Shown here: positions 17,598 through 25,273 of the stretch, in pieces
Numbering within the stretch: position 1 is the first letter of the stretch
Layout: every line of letters starts with the position of its first letter
Assembly (NCBI GenBank): GCA_964019655.1
Contig: CAXHTR010000008.1
Location: 1 to 64,000 of the forward strand
Direction of reading: 5' to 3'
DNA length: 64,000 nucleotides
Source: Perkinsela sp. pyNocScin1
Taxonomy: Eukaryota > Euglenozoa > Kinetoplastea > Prokinetoplastida > Perkinselidae
Notes under the pieces: generated by a model
The model's database searches: none
Seen by the model: only the letters and a program-made list of their open reading frames with translations
What the model was told of the DNA's origin: nothing
Position numbers and translations under genes: made by a program

Positions 17598-20357
17598 TTA
17601 ATCTTCCACGCTATAAACTATTTGGTCATCAACTATAGATACTTTGCCCCCTAGGAGCTTCTCTTTGCGTAACACTCGATGAAATACGGCAGATGGAATT
17701 CCATCTTTATCTATTGAGTTTATAAAAATTTTGAGTGGAATTACGATCCGGCCATGAATATCGGATTTTTGTAATGCAAGCTCATTTTGAATGACATATT
17801 CAAGTCGGTTTTCGATAAGTGGTACCCATCTTGTATCATCTCTCCGTAAATACTTCCTGAACTTGGCGAAGAGCTGGTTTTGCTCACCTAAGCGATGCCG
17901 CTTTAGATAGCAGCGAAGAAATATCCCGATTGCTTCATTAAAATCTTCTTCTCGTACGAATTCTTGAAAATCGATCCGAGCATGGGCCTCAGCAAGTCGA
18001 ATGATGCTCTCTAGCTCACGTACAGTGATGGCGGTCTCTTGTCTAAGTTCTGCAAAGAGTGCTGGCAGACGATTTCCATCGAGCTGCAAGATTTTCGGGC
18101 AACATTGCGAGCGCGCATATTGAACATACTTCTTAAAGAGCGACAGTCGGAGAGGCAAGGAGGAATCTGGATCTTCATCTTCCATGTCATTGTTAGAAAC
18201 TTTTTCTTCTAGATCCCCAATGCCATTCCCGCTTATGGAATCGTCCTCGTGGACTTGGCCTAAAATTTGATTACTAACCGCTTTTTCCCTCTGAGCTTTG
18301 ATGTATGTCGGATGATTCTCTCTGTGTGACGCTGCAACGAATCTTCCGAGCTGAAGGTCACTTTCTGGTGTGGAATCGTCGGTTATAATATGAATGAGAT
18401 CAAATCGTGAAAGAATAGGCTTTGTGAGCTGAACATTTTCGCTCAGAGGAACACTTTTGTCATATCTGCCGCTGATAGGATTGGCAGCTGCGAGGACGGT
18501 GCATTGTGCTGAAAGTGTGGTGACAATGCCTGCCCGAGCGATTGAAATAGTTTGCTGTTCCATAGCTTCGTGAATCGATGTTCTGTCGGTATCATTCATC
18601 TTATCAAACTCGTCGATAAGACAAACACCTCGATCTGCAATTACCATTGCCCCACCTTCGAGAACATATTCACCCGAAACAGCGTCTTTCCGAACAGCGG
18701 CCGTAAGACCTACGGCACTTGATCCCTTACCAGTAGTATAAACTGCACGCTGCGCTGCACGCTCGATCCATTTCAGAAATTGTGATTTACCCATGCCGGG
18801 GTCACCCAGGAGCAAAACATTAATATCCCCACGAATACGATGCCCAGTATGATGCTTCGTAACGCCCCCTAAAAGTGAGAGAAGCAGTCCCATCTTAATG
18901 TCACGGTGGCCATGCATGGACGGGGCAACACTGCGCAAGAGTTTTTCTTTTATTCGCGGGTGCTGGGATAGCTTGCGTATCTTTTCGTTATCTTCGTCTT
19001 GAAGCTCTTTAGAGCTCTCGATTCGTCGAAGGACGATATTATTGACTTCTATAGTAGTCATGAAAACAGGAAACCCCTGTTTATCGTGCAATACGGGATC
19101 ATAGCTATTGGAGAAAACACCAATAACATCAACATCGTCCCCTGGCTTAGCACAGTCTACCAAATCTCCAGTCAAATGTAGTTCTATAGTGCGTGGGAGT
19201 CGCCCTGGTGGAACTGAGCTTGGGCTTTCTTGGAGGATCATTATTTGATGGCTTCTATACTTACTTTGAAGTACGTTTAGCTTAAAAGGTCCTTTGAATT
19301 GACACCGTGGACACGCCATGGGTTTCACCTCTTTTGGCCCAGATTGAATTAAAGGTCCAATGATAAAACCACATAATGTGCAATCAAACATCAATGAAAG
19401 CAACTGTTTGAAAACCGAAGACCTTCTGACAATAACTCCATCTATGTTGATCAATGAGCGCAGTTGAATGCTTCTGAGGTTTCTAATGGAGTCTTTAATA
19501 GAAAGTCCTATAATTCGTACATAAATTAAGGGAAATTTTTCGGAGTACCGAGGAAACATCGACATCATAAGCTCGGAAGCTGCCTGATGAAGCAATGGGA
19601 GCATTTCAGCTGGTGCATCAGCTAGCCATCTCCCAATAACTGCATCCTTATGCATACACAAGTGTAGAAAGTGTACGTTAAGACTCTGACGATTTTCTCG
19701 AACAAGCTGACGCACTTTTTGTCGGTATATGTACACTGATTCATGCTTGTAATTCCATAGAATGCTTCTAATGGTGAGAATTGCACTCTGCTTTACTCGG
19801 CTATCTTGGATCCACTCGACAAGGTCACAGCGACTGTCAGTCCAGTCGAATTCTGCTGAGCCTTCATCAACGCATACAGGGCTCAGTGTATGTTCCGCGC
19901 GTACGGCCTCGTCAGGCTGCATCAAAACCGAACCTTGAGATTGAATGAATATGCCAGGGAACTCTTTTTCTGTGACTTTTTGTGCTGGGCGCACAGAATC
20001 TCTTCGACAATTTTTCCTGCGCAACAATGATTCAGCGTCCAATGCTGCAAGATCAACTGAAGGAGATGAATCAGTATCTGCATGTGTGAATTTTTTCAAA
20101 ATATCTCTATCATAGGCTTCACGTTCTTCAAGAAACTCTTTAATCAGAGATGCATGGCCGATATTGTCCTCTTCGCTTTCATCGACAGCAATAAGGTCTT
20201 CATCAACACTTGCAGCATCATCAGATCGATCATCTGAAGCACGATCTTCTGCAAGGATATGGTCATCGAATAAATCATCGCCATCTGGCTCTGATTCATC
20301 GACAGTTCCGTCAGAAATCAAAGGATAATCCAAAAATTCGGAATTTTTCTTCTTCAT
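17598..20357 (-). CDS. MCM2: DNA replication licensing factor MCM2
   Basis: A 919-residue MCM helicase subunit. It belongs to MCM2 because it has a long acidic, Ser/Asp-rich N terminus (1-150) and the MCM2-specific run around YWLADAPTEM (here RWLADAPAEM), followed by LSIKDSIRNLRSIQLRSLI. The zinc finger is C-x2-C ... C-x2-C (CTLCGFIIGP to MACPRC, about 322-350). Walker A is GDPGMGKSQFLKW (about 522), Walker B is CLIDEFDKMND (about 585), and the arginine finger is LSRFDLI (about 655). It forms part of the Mcm2-7 ring loaded at origins and acts in the nucleus. A C-terminal winged-helix region (about 830-919) is present. The gene is complete and follows UFD1 in the transcription order. Confidence 0.95.
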   Translation of the reverse strand: MKKKNSEFLDYPLISDGTVDESEPDGDDLFDDHILAEDRASDDRSDDAASVDEDLIAVDESEEDNIGHASLIKEFLEEREAYDRDILKKFTHADTDSSPSVDLAALDAESLLRRKNCRRDSVRPAQKVTEKEFPGIFIQSQGSVLMQPDEAVRAEHTLSPVCVDEGSAEFDWTDSRCDLVEWIQDSRVKQSAILTIRSILWNYKHESVYIYRQKVRQLVRENRQSLNVHFLHLCMHKDAVIGRWLADAPAEMLPLLHQAASELMMSMFPRYSEKFPLIYVRIIGLSIKDSIRNLRSIQLRSLINIDGVIVRRSSVFKQLLSLMFDCTLCGFIIGPLIQSGPKEVKPMACPRCQFKGPFKLNVLQSKYRSHQIMILQESPSSVPPGRLPRTIELHLTGDLVDCAKPGDDVDVIGVFSNSYDPVLHDKQGFPVFMTTIEVNNIVLRRIESSKELQDEDNEKIRKLSQHPRIKEKLLRSVAPSMHGHRDIKMGLLLSLLGGVTKHHTGHRIRGDINVLLLGDPGMGKSQFLKWIERAAQRAVYTTGKGSSAVGLTAAVRKDAVSGEYVLEGGAMVIADRGVCLIDEFDKMNDTDRTSIHEAMEQQTISIARAGIVTTLSAQCTVLAAANPISGRYDKSVPLSENVQLTKPILSRFDLIHIITDDSTPESDLQLGRFVAASHRENHPTYIKAQREKAVSNQILGQVHEDDSISGNGIGDLEEKVSNNDMEDEDPDSSLPLRLSLFKKYVQYARSQCCPKILQLDGNRLPALFAELRQETAITVRELESIIRLAEAHARIDFQEFVREEDFNEAIGIFLRCYLKRHRLGEQNQLFAKFRKYLRRDDTRWVPLIENRLEYVIQNELALQKSDIHGRIVIPLKIFINSIDKDGIPSAVFHRVLRKEKLLGGKVSIVDDQIVYSVED

Positions 20358-20425
20358 TATAGCATCGCAAAGTAAAAAGAGCCGGAATACATGAATTGAG
20401 GAAAAAGAAGATGCATTAAATACGC

Positions 20426-21313
20426 TTACTCTCTCAGCGACCTTCCTTTCGTTGAAAACGGTCGAAATGCTTCGTTACTATTCTGACTTCTTTCGATTTG
20501 AGAAAAATCAGCTTCATAAGTTGGACGAATTTTCCCCGACAGACATCTTGCACCTCCAGAGAAAGGTTCAAACGACGACTCATCACTGCCCCTCGAATCA
20601 GTCAAGGCGCTTCTTTCACCTTTTACCCCAGGTGTGCGGTAACGGAGCTCTGAAAAAGTTTCTGAAACAACTGTATCTTTGCTACACTCAGATTCATCTA
20701 ATTCCAGTTGTATATCCACGTCAATTATGCTAATTGCATCACATCCAGTGAAGCTCTGGTTCTGTGGTGAAATATCGATGATTTTTATATGATAAAGGCA
20801 TGCATTATGCAGAATGCCGATGGTACTACCCTTGGTTAGCGCACTGAAGCGGGAAAAGTTATGCTCAAGAACGGCTCTAGGATTGGTAAGCGACAAAAAA
20901 GTAGGTTCTAGTGGAAGAATTTTCACATATTTTCCTACCGGAAGTGAAACTGATTCAACAGAAACAAGGTCCTCTTCCTTGATACTGAGTGACCCCATCA
21001 ACCAGTCGGGGAGAAGTATCTCTCCTTCGTGTGCAGTAAATTCAAGAACCCCCATGTGTATAGGATTCATGTCTTTAATTTCACATTGGATCAAGTTCTT
21101 GAGCTTACATAATCGAAAAATGAAAGGTGTTCTTATACCATTAACGAGAAGAGTATACATAATGGATGGCGGAAGGATGACTTTACCCCCAGATTGAATC
21201 ATATTGACTCCTGCATTTGAAGCACTGGACGCTCTCAGCGTGCATTTAAAGCTCATAAAAAAGATAACGGTGTGATCCACACTTCGAGTCGGAGGGAGAA
21301 TAAAATCGTTCAT
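20426..21313 (-). CDS. UFD1: Ubiquitin fusion degradation protein 1 (UFD1)
   Basis: The 295-residue protein matches UFD1, the cofactor that with Npl4 recruits Cdc48/p97 to ubiquitylated substrates. The double-psi beta-barrel N domain is visible: GGKVILPPSIMYTLL (about 43-57), CEIKDMNPIHMGVLEFTAHEGEILLPDWLM, then VGKYVKILPLEPTFLSL and NPRAVLEHNFSRFSALTKGSTI, each typical of UFD1 proteins. The C-terminal ~90 residues are Ser/Arg/acid-rich and probably disordered; in other species this region binds Npl4 and Cdc48. The N-terminal ~18 residues (MNDFILPPTRSVDHTVIF) precede the family core. It lies between eL36 and MCM2 on the same strand. Confidence 0.92.
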   Translation of the reverse strand: MNDFILPPTRSVDHTVIFFMSFKCTLRASSASNAGVNMIQSGGKVILPPSIMYTLLVNGIRTPFIFRLCKLKNLIQCEIKDMNPIHMGVLEFTAHEGEILLPDWLMGSLSIKEEDLVSVESVSLPVGKYVKILPLEPTFLSLTNPRAVLEHNFSRFSALTKGSTIGILHNACLYHIKIIDISPQNQSFTGCDAISIIDVDIQLELDESECSKDTVVSETFSELRYRTPGVKGERSALTDSRGSDESSFEPFSGGARCLSGKIRPTYEADFSQIERSQNSNEAFRPFSTKGRSLRE

Positions 21314-21354
21314 ATTAAGTGATTTATAGATTATTCAAGTGACTTTGAAGAAAT

Positions 21355-21642
21355 CTATTTCTTCTTCTGGCGGAGACTCTCAGCGAGCTCATCGCGCTTC
21401 TTCTTTCCGAAATGATGGCTTCCAAGTCTCTTTTTGCAGTATTTCAAGGCCTTTTTTTCACGCCCGATTTTCAAAAGCTCTTGAGCGCGGCGCTCAAAAG
21501 GAAGAAATCCGACGACATCATGGATGACTGCCTTGATCACATGCTTCGCTTTGCTTACTTTGCCGACTCTTCCACGGGAAGCCTTCGTAACTTTGGCTAT
21601 CTTGCGTCCCTTGTTTAAACCGCGAATAACTCCTTCGGTCAT
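21355..21642 (-). CDS. RPL36: 60S ribosomal protein eL36
   Basis: A 95-residue basic ribosomal protein matching eL36: GLNKGRKIAKV, then VVGFLPFERRAQELLKI and KKALKYCKKRLGSHHFGKKKR, corresponding to human GLNKGHKVTKN and FAPYERRAMELLKV. The frame is open to 21,708, but the extra 22 residues are hydrophobic and unlike the family. I therefore use the ATG at 21,642, which gives MTEGVIRGLNKG. It is a structural protein of the large subunit. It is the first gene of the minus block and borders the 1.7-2.4 kb divergent strand-switch region. Unlike most genes here, no AG lies within about 75 bases upstream of its ATG, so a trans-splice site would have to be further away. Confidence 0.95.
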   Translation of the reverse strand: MTEGVIRGLNKGRKIAKVTKASRGRVGKVSKAKHVIKAVIHDVVGFLPFERRAQELLKIGREKKALKYCKKRLGSHHFGKKKRDELAESLRQKKK

Positions 21643-22478
21643 GTCGTAGTAATTTATCAAGAATGAAAGGTATAAAAGAGTGGAAATATGCATCCAAATT
21701 AAGTACATTGATTAGACGGAAAGAATCAGCCCACTGATTTATACAATCTTTTGAGAATATTGCTTTACTTTGATTCATAGGAAGCTCTAGAGATAATTAT
21801 TCAGGCAAACTTCGGGGCGCTTCGCGCAGTCATGCGAAAAGTTCTGCACATTATCATAGCTTGTACAGCGTCGCACATGTCTGTTTTATTTCCGGAATTT
21901 TTGCAACAATCTAAGTCTGTTCATGAGGGCAAAAATTCCCAGCCTATTTTTTGTGATGATACTTCAATTCCGTTAAATTACCATCGTGTTCATAGAAATT
22001 TATTTGGGCGCTCGGAGGAGATAAGCAATCAAAATTTATACAGTCCTCAGATTGATCATTGGTTCCCCTAATTTCAGTATTACATATTGCAATATCCTCC
22101 ATATCAATCAGAGACCAACTGTCTAATAAAAATGCGAAACGCACTCAATAGCGAAAGTAAATGCAGCGTCACAGACCACGATGCACACAACTTTTTCTAA
22201 TGATTTTTTTATTACTGACTAATCAAAAAGGAACTAAAGGCCTACGTTTTCCGACGCCATGCATCCGTGAGCAAAAACTTGAGGAGTAAATATATAGTAT
22301 AGGTCAGGAATACAGGAGGAAGCTCCGTTTATATCCACTTCGTGCTCAAAAGTTTTGTTTTCTCACCAAAACGTGGTGTAATCCGATATGGGATGGATTG
22401 CTCCCGATCTTAATGGTAAAATAACCCTAGCACGGTGGCTGAAACATTTGTATCTCACCTGTATATTTTCATCTCCCT

Positions 22479-22496
22479 ATATATATATATATATAT
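22479..22496. repeat. (AT)9 dinucleotide tract
   Basis: Eighteen bases of alternating A and T lie in the divergent strand-switch region, preceded by CTCC and followed by TCTG. It is the only simple-sequence tract of this kind that I noticed in the window. Confidence 0.9.
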
Positions 22497-22839
22497 TCTG
22501 TGCTTCATTGATTTTCGGTGGATGAATCGAGGAAAAGAAGCGCCGCTATCACATTATTGATACTTAGATTTGGTTTTTCGTGACTAGGTCAAGCATCATC
22601 GAGAAAATATTGCCCACAAAATATCGATCCATTTCTAAGATGGTAAGTAGCTCGAAGGACTGTAAGAGTTCCAATACATTAAGCTAGAAAAAATTTTACG
22701 GTGTCTACATGATGATACTCTGAGATGAGAGTAACGTTACTCATTTTCTAAGTATATCGCGATCTAAAGATCGGAAATAAGCAAATGGGATCCCTGCGTT
22801 AGAGTATAGAAGTTTCATATGCCAGCGTTAATATTAGAT

Positions 22840-22888
22840 CAGGGCTTCTTAGGCACTTTTTCAATTTCACCTGAAAGTCGGGTAAAAG
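22840..22888 (+). promoter_or_regulatory. Composite motif copy 1 (CAGGG ... TCACCT ... GTAAAAG)
   Basis: CAGGG at 22,840-22,844, TCACCT at 22,867-22,872 and GTAAAAG at 22,882-22,888 occur in order on the plus strand. CAGGGCTTCTTA (12 bases) is repeated in inverted orientation at 23,349-23,360. The same three blocks occur in the other divergent region at 62,762-62,799. It is a candidate bidirectional start-zone element, inferred only from this recurrence. Confidence 0.3.
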
Positions 22889-22986
22889 ATCCTCGGTTTC
22901 ACCCGACACCATACCTTATACTGGGCTATGATTTTTTGCCGTCACGCCCCTTCGGAACGGGACGACAGTGAATCCTCTCTAGGTGA
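22867..22986. ncRNA. Candidate structured RNA segment in the divergent strand-switch region
   Basis: A 120-base segment closes on itself: TCACCT (22,867-22,872) can pair with AGGTGA (22,981-22,986). Inside it are a perfect 7-bp stem, GTCGGGT (22,877-22,883) with ACCCGAC (22,901-22,907), and a second hairpin around a CTTCGG loop (22,950-22,955) flanked by CCC and GGG. These nested pairings suggest a folded RNA or a cruciform-prone regulatory element. No A/B box, Sm site or clear pol III T-run was found on either strand, so the RNA class is unknown and expression is unproven. Confidence 0.3.
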
Positions 22987-23124
22987 GCTTCATAGTTCTC
23001 ATATCCACTCTGCTATAATCTTTGAAAGCATATGTGGTGTATTATCAGTCTAATCATATAATATGTTTGACAATAAGACTGCAAGCCACATACAAAGCAA
23101 TACGTATGATGAGGTAAAGCCTAA

Positions 23125-23149
23125 CGCCGTGGCCCGGAGGGCCGAGGCG
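23125..23149. repeat. GC-rich perfect hairpin (4 bp, internal loop, 5 bp, triloop)
   Basis: CGCC-GT-GGCCC-GGA-GGGCC-GA-GGCG forms a symmetric hairpin with a 2x2 internal loop, in an otherwise AT-rich stretch. It is followed within about 25 bases by a run of five T (plus strand). It could be part of a small RNA, a protein-binding site or a terminator-like structure. No neighbouring sequence identifies which. Confidence 0.5.
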
Positions 23150-23309
23150 CAAAAATTTTGGCTTTTTCGAGATTAAAAATGGCTAGATACTATTCTTTGG
23201 GGCCATGGCATCAAACGAAAACAGTCACTCAAAGACTAACCATTGGCTTAACTCGCCACAACCCAGCCACCGTGCTCGACGAGCGGTCGACTTTTTCTCC
23301 GTGCCCTTT

Positions 23310-23360
23310 TTTCCGATTTTAACCAAAAATAGGTGAGTCACCCGAGGATAAGAAGCCCTG
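23310..23360 (-). promoter_or_regulatory. Composite motif copy 2, inverted (CAGGGCTTCTTA ... TCACCT ... GTTAAAA)
   Basis: Read on the minus strand from 23,360: CAGGGCTTCTTA, a 12-base match to copy 1, then TCACCT at 23,336-23,331, then GTTAAAATCGG. The order matches copy 1 with slightly different spacing. The two copies face each other about 420 bases apart inside the divergent strand-switch region, just upstream of the plus ORF that starts at 23,390. Confidence 0.3.
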
Positions 23361-23389
23361 TATTTGATTCAAGCTCACAATACATTTAA

Positions 23390-23899
23390 ATGTCCAGTGC
23401 GATAGCAGAAGTCTGCCTTGGCTTCTGGGAATTCTTGGAATCCTTCGAACAGTATACCGTACAACTTCCCACATTATCGAATCTGTTGAAGTTCGCTGCT
23501 AGTGCCCTTCCTATTAGTATTGCTCTCAGAAAAATTAACTCTTCCTTTTCTTCGTGTTATTGTAGACTGCCACTTTTGAGCAAGCTAGTAAAAGCATGGA
23601 ATCAAGCACCGTTGGTGCTCCGGGATCACGAGTCTCTTTCGCGCTCCCTATTTTTTTTCACTACGGGTCTCTGTGCAGTGATGTCCTTGGACAAAGGCCG
23701 CCAGAATTCTTCAGATTTCGTCGTCGATCGATTACTGAATAAAGCATCCCATAAGAGTGTCGTTTCATCGCTTAGATCAGCGCAACAGCCTATCTATGAA
23801 AGTGCACACGAACTAATGGTGACTACAGGTTCAGAAGAATCACACTTCCACCAGCAAATAGACGCAGAAATCCGTCGGCGTCATATCCGGGAGAATTGA
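23390..23899 (+). CDS. Hypothetical helical, partly hydrophobic protein
   Basis: A 169-residue ORF with an ATG start is the first plus-strand frame after the divergent region. The N-terminal ~100 residues contain several amphipathic or hydrophobic helices (for example LLKFAASALPISIALRKI and LSRSLFFFTTGLCAVMSL), and the C-terminal 60 residues are charged. The helix pattern is faintly reminiscent of PEX11-type peroxisome/glycosome membrane proteins, but I see no decisive signature and would not assign it. Its position, 123 bases upstream of proteasome alpha6 on the same strand, fits a real gene that opens the plus cluster. Confidence 0.45.
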   Translation: MSSAIAEVCLGFWEFLESFEQYTVQLPTLSNLLKFAASALPISIALRKINSSFSSCYCRLPLLSKLVKAWNQAPLVLRDHESLSRSLFFFTTGLCAVMSLDKGRQNSSDFVVDRLLNKASHKSVVSSLRSAQQPIYESAHELMVTTGSEESHFHQQIDAEIRRRHIREN

Positions 23900-24022
23900 C
23901 CCTAGCATAAACATTAGCCTCATGACGTGCACGTATGTATTGAATATCGTAGACAATAATTTTGGTACAATTTAAGCTTAATAATCTTTTTCGTATGCTG
24001 TAAAGTTTTGATTTTCACAGAT

Positions 24023-24739
24023 ATGCTCAAGAATCTTTATGATTCCGATGTAGCTACATGGTCGCCGCAAGGCCGTCTTTATCAAATCGACTATGCATCA
24101 GAGGCAATTAATCAGGGTAGTACCTGCGTTGCTGTGCGAAATGATATGTACGGCGTCATTGTTGCACTCCGCAGAAGTCCAGAAAAAAACCTCTCAAGTT
24201 ATCAAAGAAAGATTTTTCGCGTAGAAAGCCATGTTGGAATATGTGTTTCAGGCCTTATATCAGACTCGAGAAAAATATGTAATTTCATGCGCCTTGAGTG
24301 CATGGGGCATGCGTATACGACCGCAACGGCCATCAAAGTTAGAGACTTGGCAGAAAAAACTGCAGAAAAGATGCACGCATATACACTGTCATCATCAGAT
24401 CGTCCACGAGGTATGGGTATTCTACTCATCGGTACCGACGACGAAGGCTTGCATCTTTATGAGTGCTGGCCATCGGGATCATTCTTACCCTCATCGTTTT
24501 CTGCCATGGGAGCACGCTATCAGCTCGCAAAAAGCTATCTTGAATCATGTGAAATTAGCTCCATGAACCTCAAGGACCTCACTCTCACAGCCTTAAAGGC
24601 ACTCTCCGCATCATCAAAAGACCTAGCCTTAACAGCAGAGAATACATCCATATCTTTTGTGGCAAAAAATGGCAACTTTCGAGAGCTGACGAATCAAGAG
24701 GTTATCGACTACGTCAAAAGTGCACAAGCGTCCTCGTAA
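24023..24739 (+). CDS. PSMA1: 20S proteasome subunit alpha6 (PSMA1 type)
   Basis: The 238-residue alpha subunit begins MLKNLYDSDVATWSPQGRLY, matching the alpha6 N terminus MFRNQYDNDVTVWSPQGR, with the alpha signature SPQGRLYQIDYASEAI. Later segments (VGICVSGLISDSRKICNFMRLEC and GILLIGTDDEGLHLYECWPSG) also follow alpha6. The longer frame opens at 24,008 with TTG; the ATG at 24,023 is preceded by GATTTTCACAG-AT, a good splice-acceptor-like context. It forms part of the outer alpha ring of the 20S core, which gates substrate entry, and is non-catalytic. Dre2 follows 70 bases downstream. Confidence 0.95.
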   Translation: MLKNLYDSDVATWSPQGRLYQIDYASEAINQGSTCVAVRNDMYGVIVALRRSPEKNLSSYQRKIFRVESHVGICVSGLISDSRKICNFMRLECMGHAYTTATAIKVRDLAEKTAEKMHAYTLSSSDRPRGMGILLIGTDDEGLHLYECWPSGSFLPSSFSAMGARYQLAKSYLESCEISSMNLKDLTLTALKALSASSKDLALTAENTSISFVAKNGNFRELTNQEVIDYVKSAQASS

Positions 24740-24809
24740 GTCTGTATCTTAAACCAAATTAGTGTCAGCAAAAAGATTTAATTCGCTGAAAGTTTCAATA
24801 CTTTTGTAC

Positions 24810-25148
24810 ATGTCTATTCACAAAACAAGCTACAGTCTGCAAACTCGAGAACCTATTCAAGATTCTTGGTGTGACGAAGAGCTTCTTTATGAGGAAGATT
24901 ACGTTAAAAAGGTGAAAAAGGTGAGTGACTGCTCAAAGAGAACAAAGGCATGCAAAAATTGTATTTGTGGTCGTAAAGACACCGTCAATATTGACCTTGA
25001 TCCCTCATCTGAAGATTTTTCTATCCCAAGTGGGGGTTGTGGATCATGTAGCCGAGGAGATGCTTTTCGCTGCGCCCAGTGCCCTTATTTAGGCACGCCT
25101 GCATGGAGCAAGGATAATGAAACCGGAAAAATCACCATATCAAACTAG
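24810..25148 (+). CDS. DRE2: Anamorsin/Dre2 (CIAPIN1 domain), short form
   Basis: The 112-residue protein consists mainly of the Fe-S cluster-binding CIAPIN1 domain of anamorsin/Dre2, which passes electrons from Tah18/NDOR1 to the cytosolic iron-sulfur assembly machinery. Both cysteine motifs are visible: DCSKRTKACKNCICG (N-terminal [2Fe-2S] region) and CGSCSRGDAFRCAQCPYLG (C-x2-C-x7-C-x2-C). The sequence then ends with PAWSKDNETGKITI, as in other Dre2 proteins. The N-terminal methyltransferase-like domain present in animals and yeast is missing. The frame extends upstream to 24,762, but that codon is GTG; the first ATG is at 24,810. It acts in the cytosol and mitochondrial intermembrane space. 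Confidence 0.92.
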   Translation: MSIHKTSYSLQTREPIQDSWCDEELLYEEDYVKKVKKVSDCSKRTKACKNCICGRKDTVNIDLDPSSEDFSIPSGGCGSCSRGDAFRCAQCPYLGTPAWSKDNETGKITISN

Positions 25149-25273
25149 TGAAGAGAAAAATTGAGTGCAGCAGTTTTTTGCGTGGTGTATTGAAGATATT
25201 TTCATCCTTTCAAGGCCCCACAGCAACTTCTCTTAATTCTAGCTCTGATTTCTTAAACTTATGAGATGTCTCA

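Larger units (their letters stand above)
21643..23389. other. Divergent strand-switch region with inverted repeats
   Basis: About 1.75 kb separates the first minus gene (eL36) from the first plus ORF. There is no long ORF; one 79-codon plus ORF at 21,832-22,071 begins with MRKVLHIIIACT but is otherwise unconvincing. The DNA looks AT-rich and carries an (AT)9 tract at 22,479-22,496, a perfect palindrome GAGTAACGTTACTC at 22,729-22,742, a tight hairpin CGATCT-AA-AGATCG at 22,760-22,773, and the structured elements listed separately. In kinetoplastids such regions hold the RNA polymerase II start zones for both flanking gene clusters and sometimes small RNA genes. I found no convincing tRNA or snRNA consensus here. 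Confidence 0.7.

Noticed and set aside
21832-22071. 79-codon plus ORF with a hydrophobic start in the first divergent region
   Set aside because: The N terminus resembles a signal peptide, but the remainder is unremarkable and the ORF is far from the rest of the plus cluster; not strong enough to call.
22860-22910. U5 snRNA-like loop (CTTTTACC on the minus strand)
   Set aside because: The loop is 17 nt rather than about 11, and no Sm site follows; only the generic structure call was kept.
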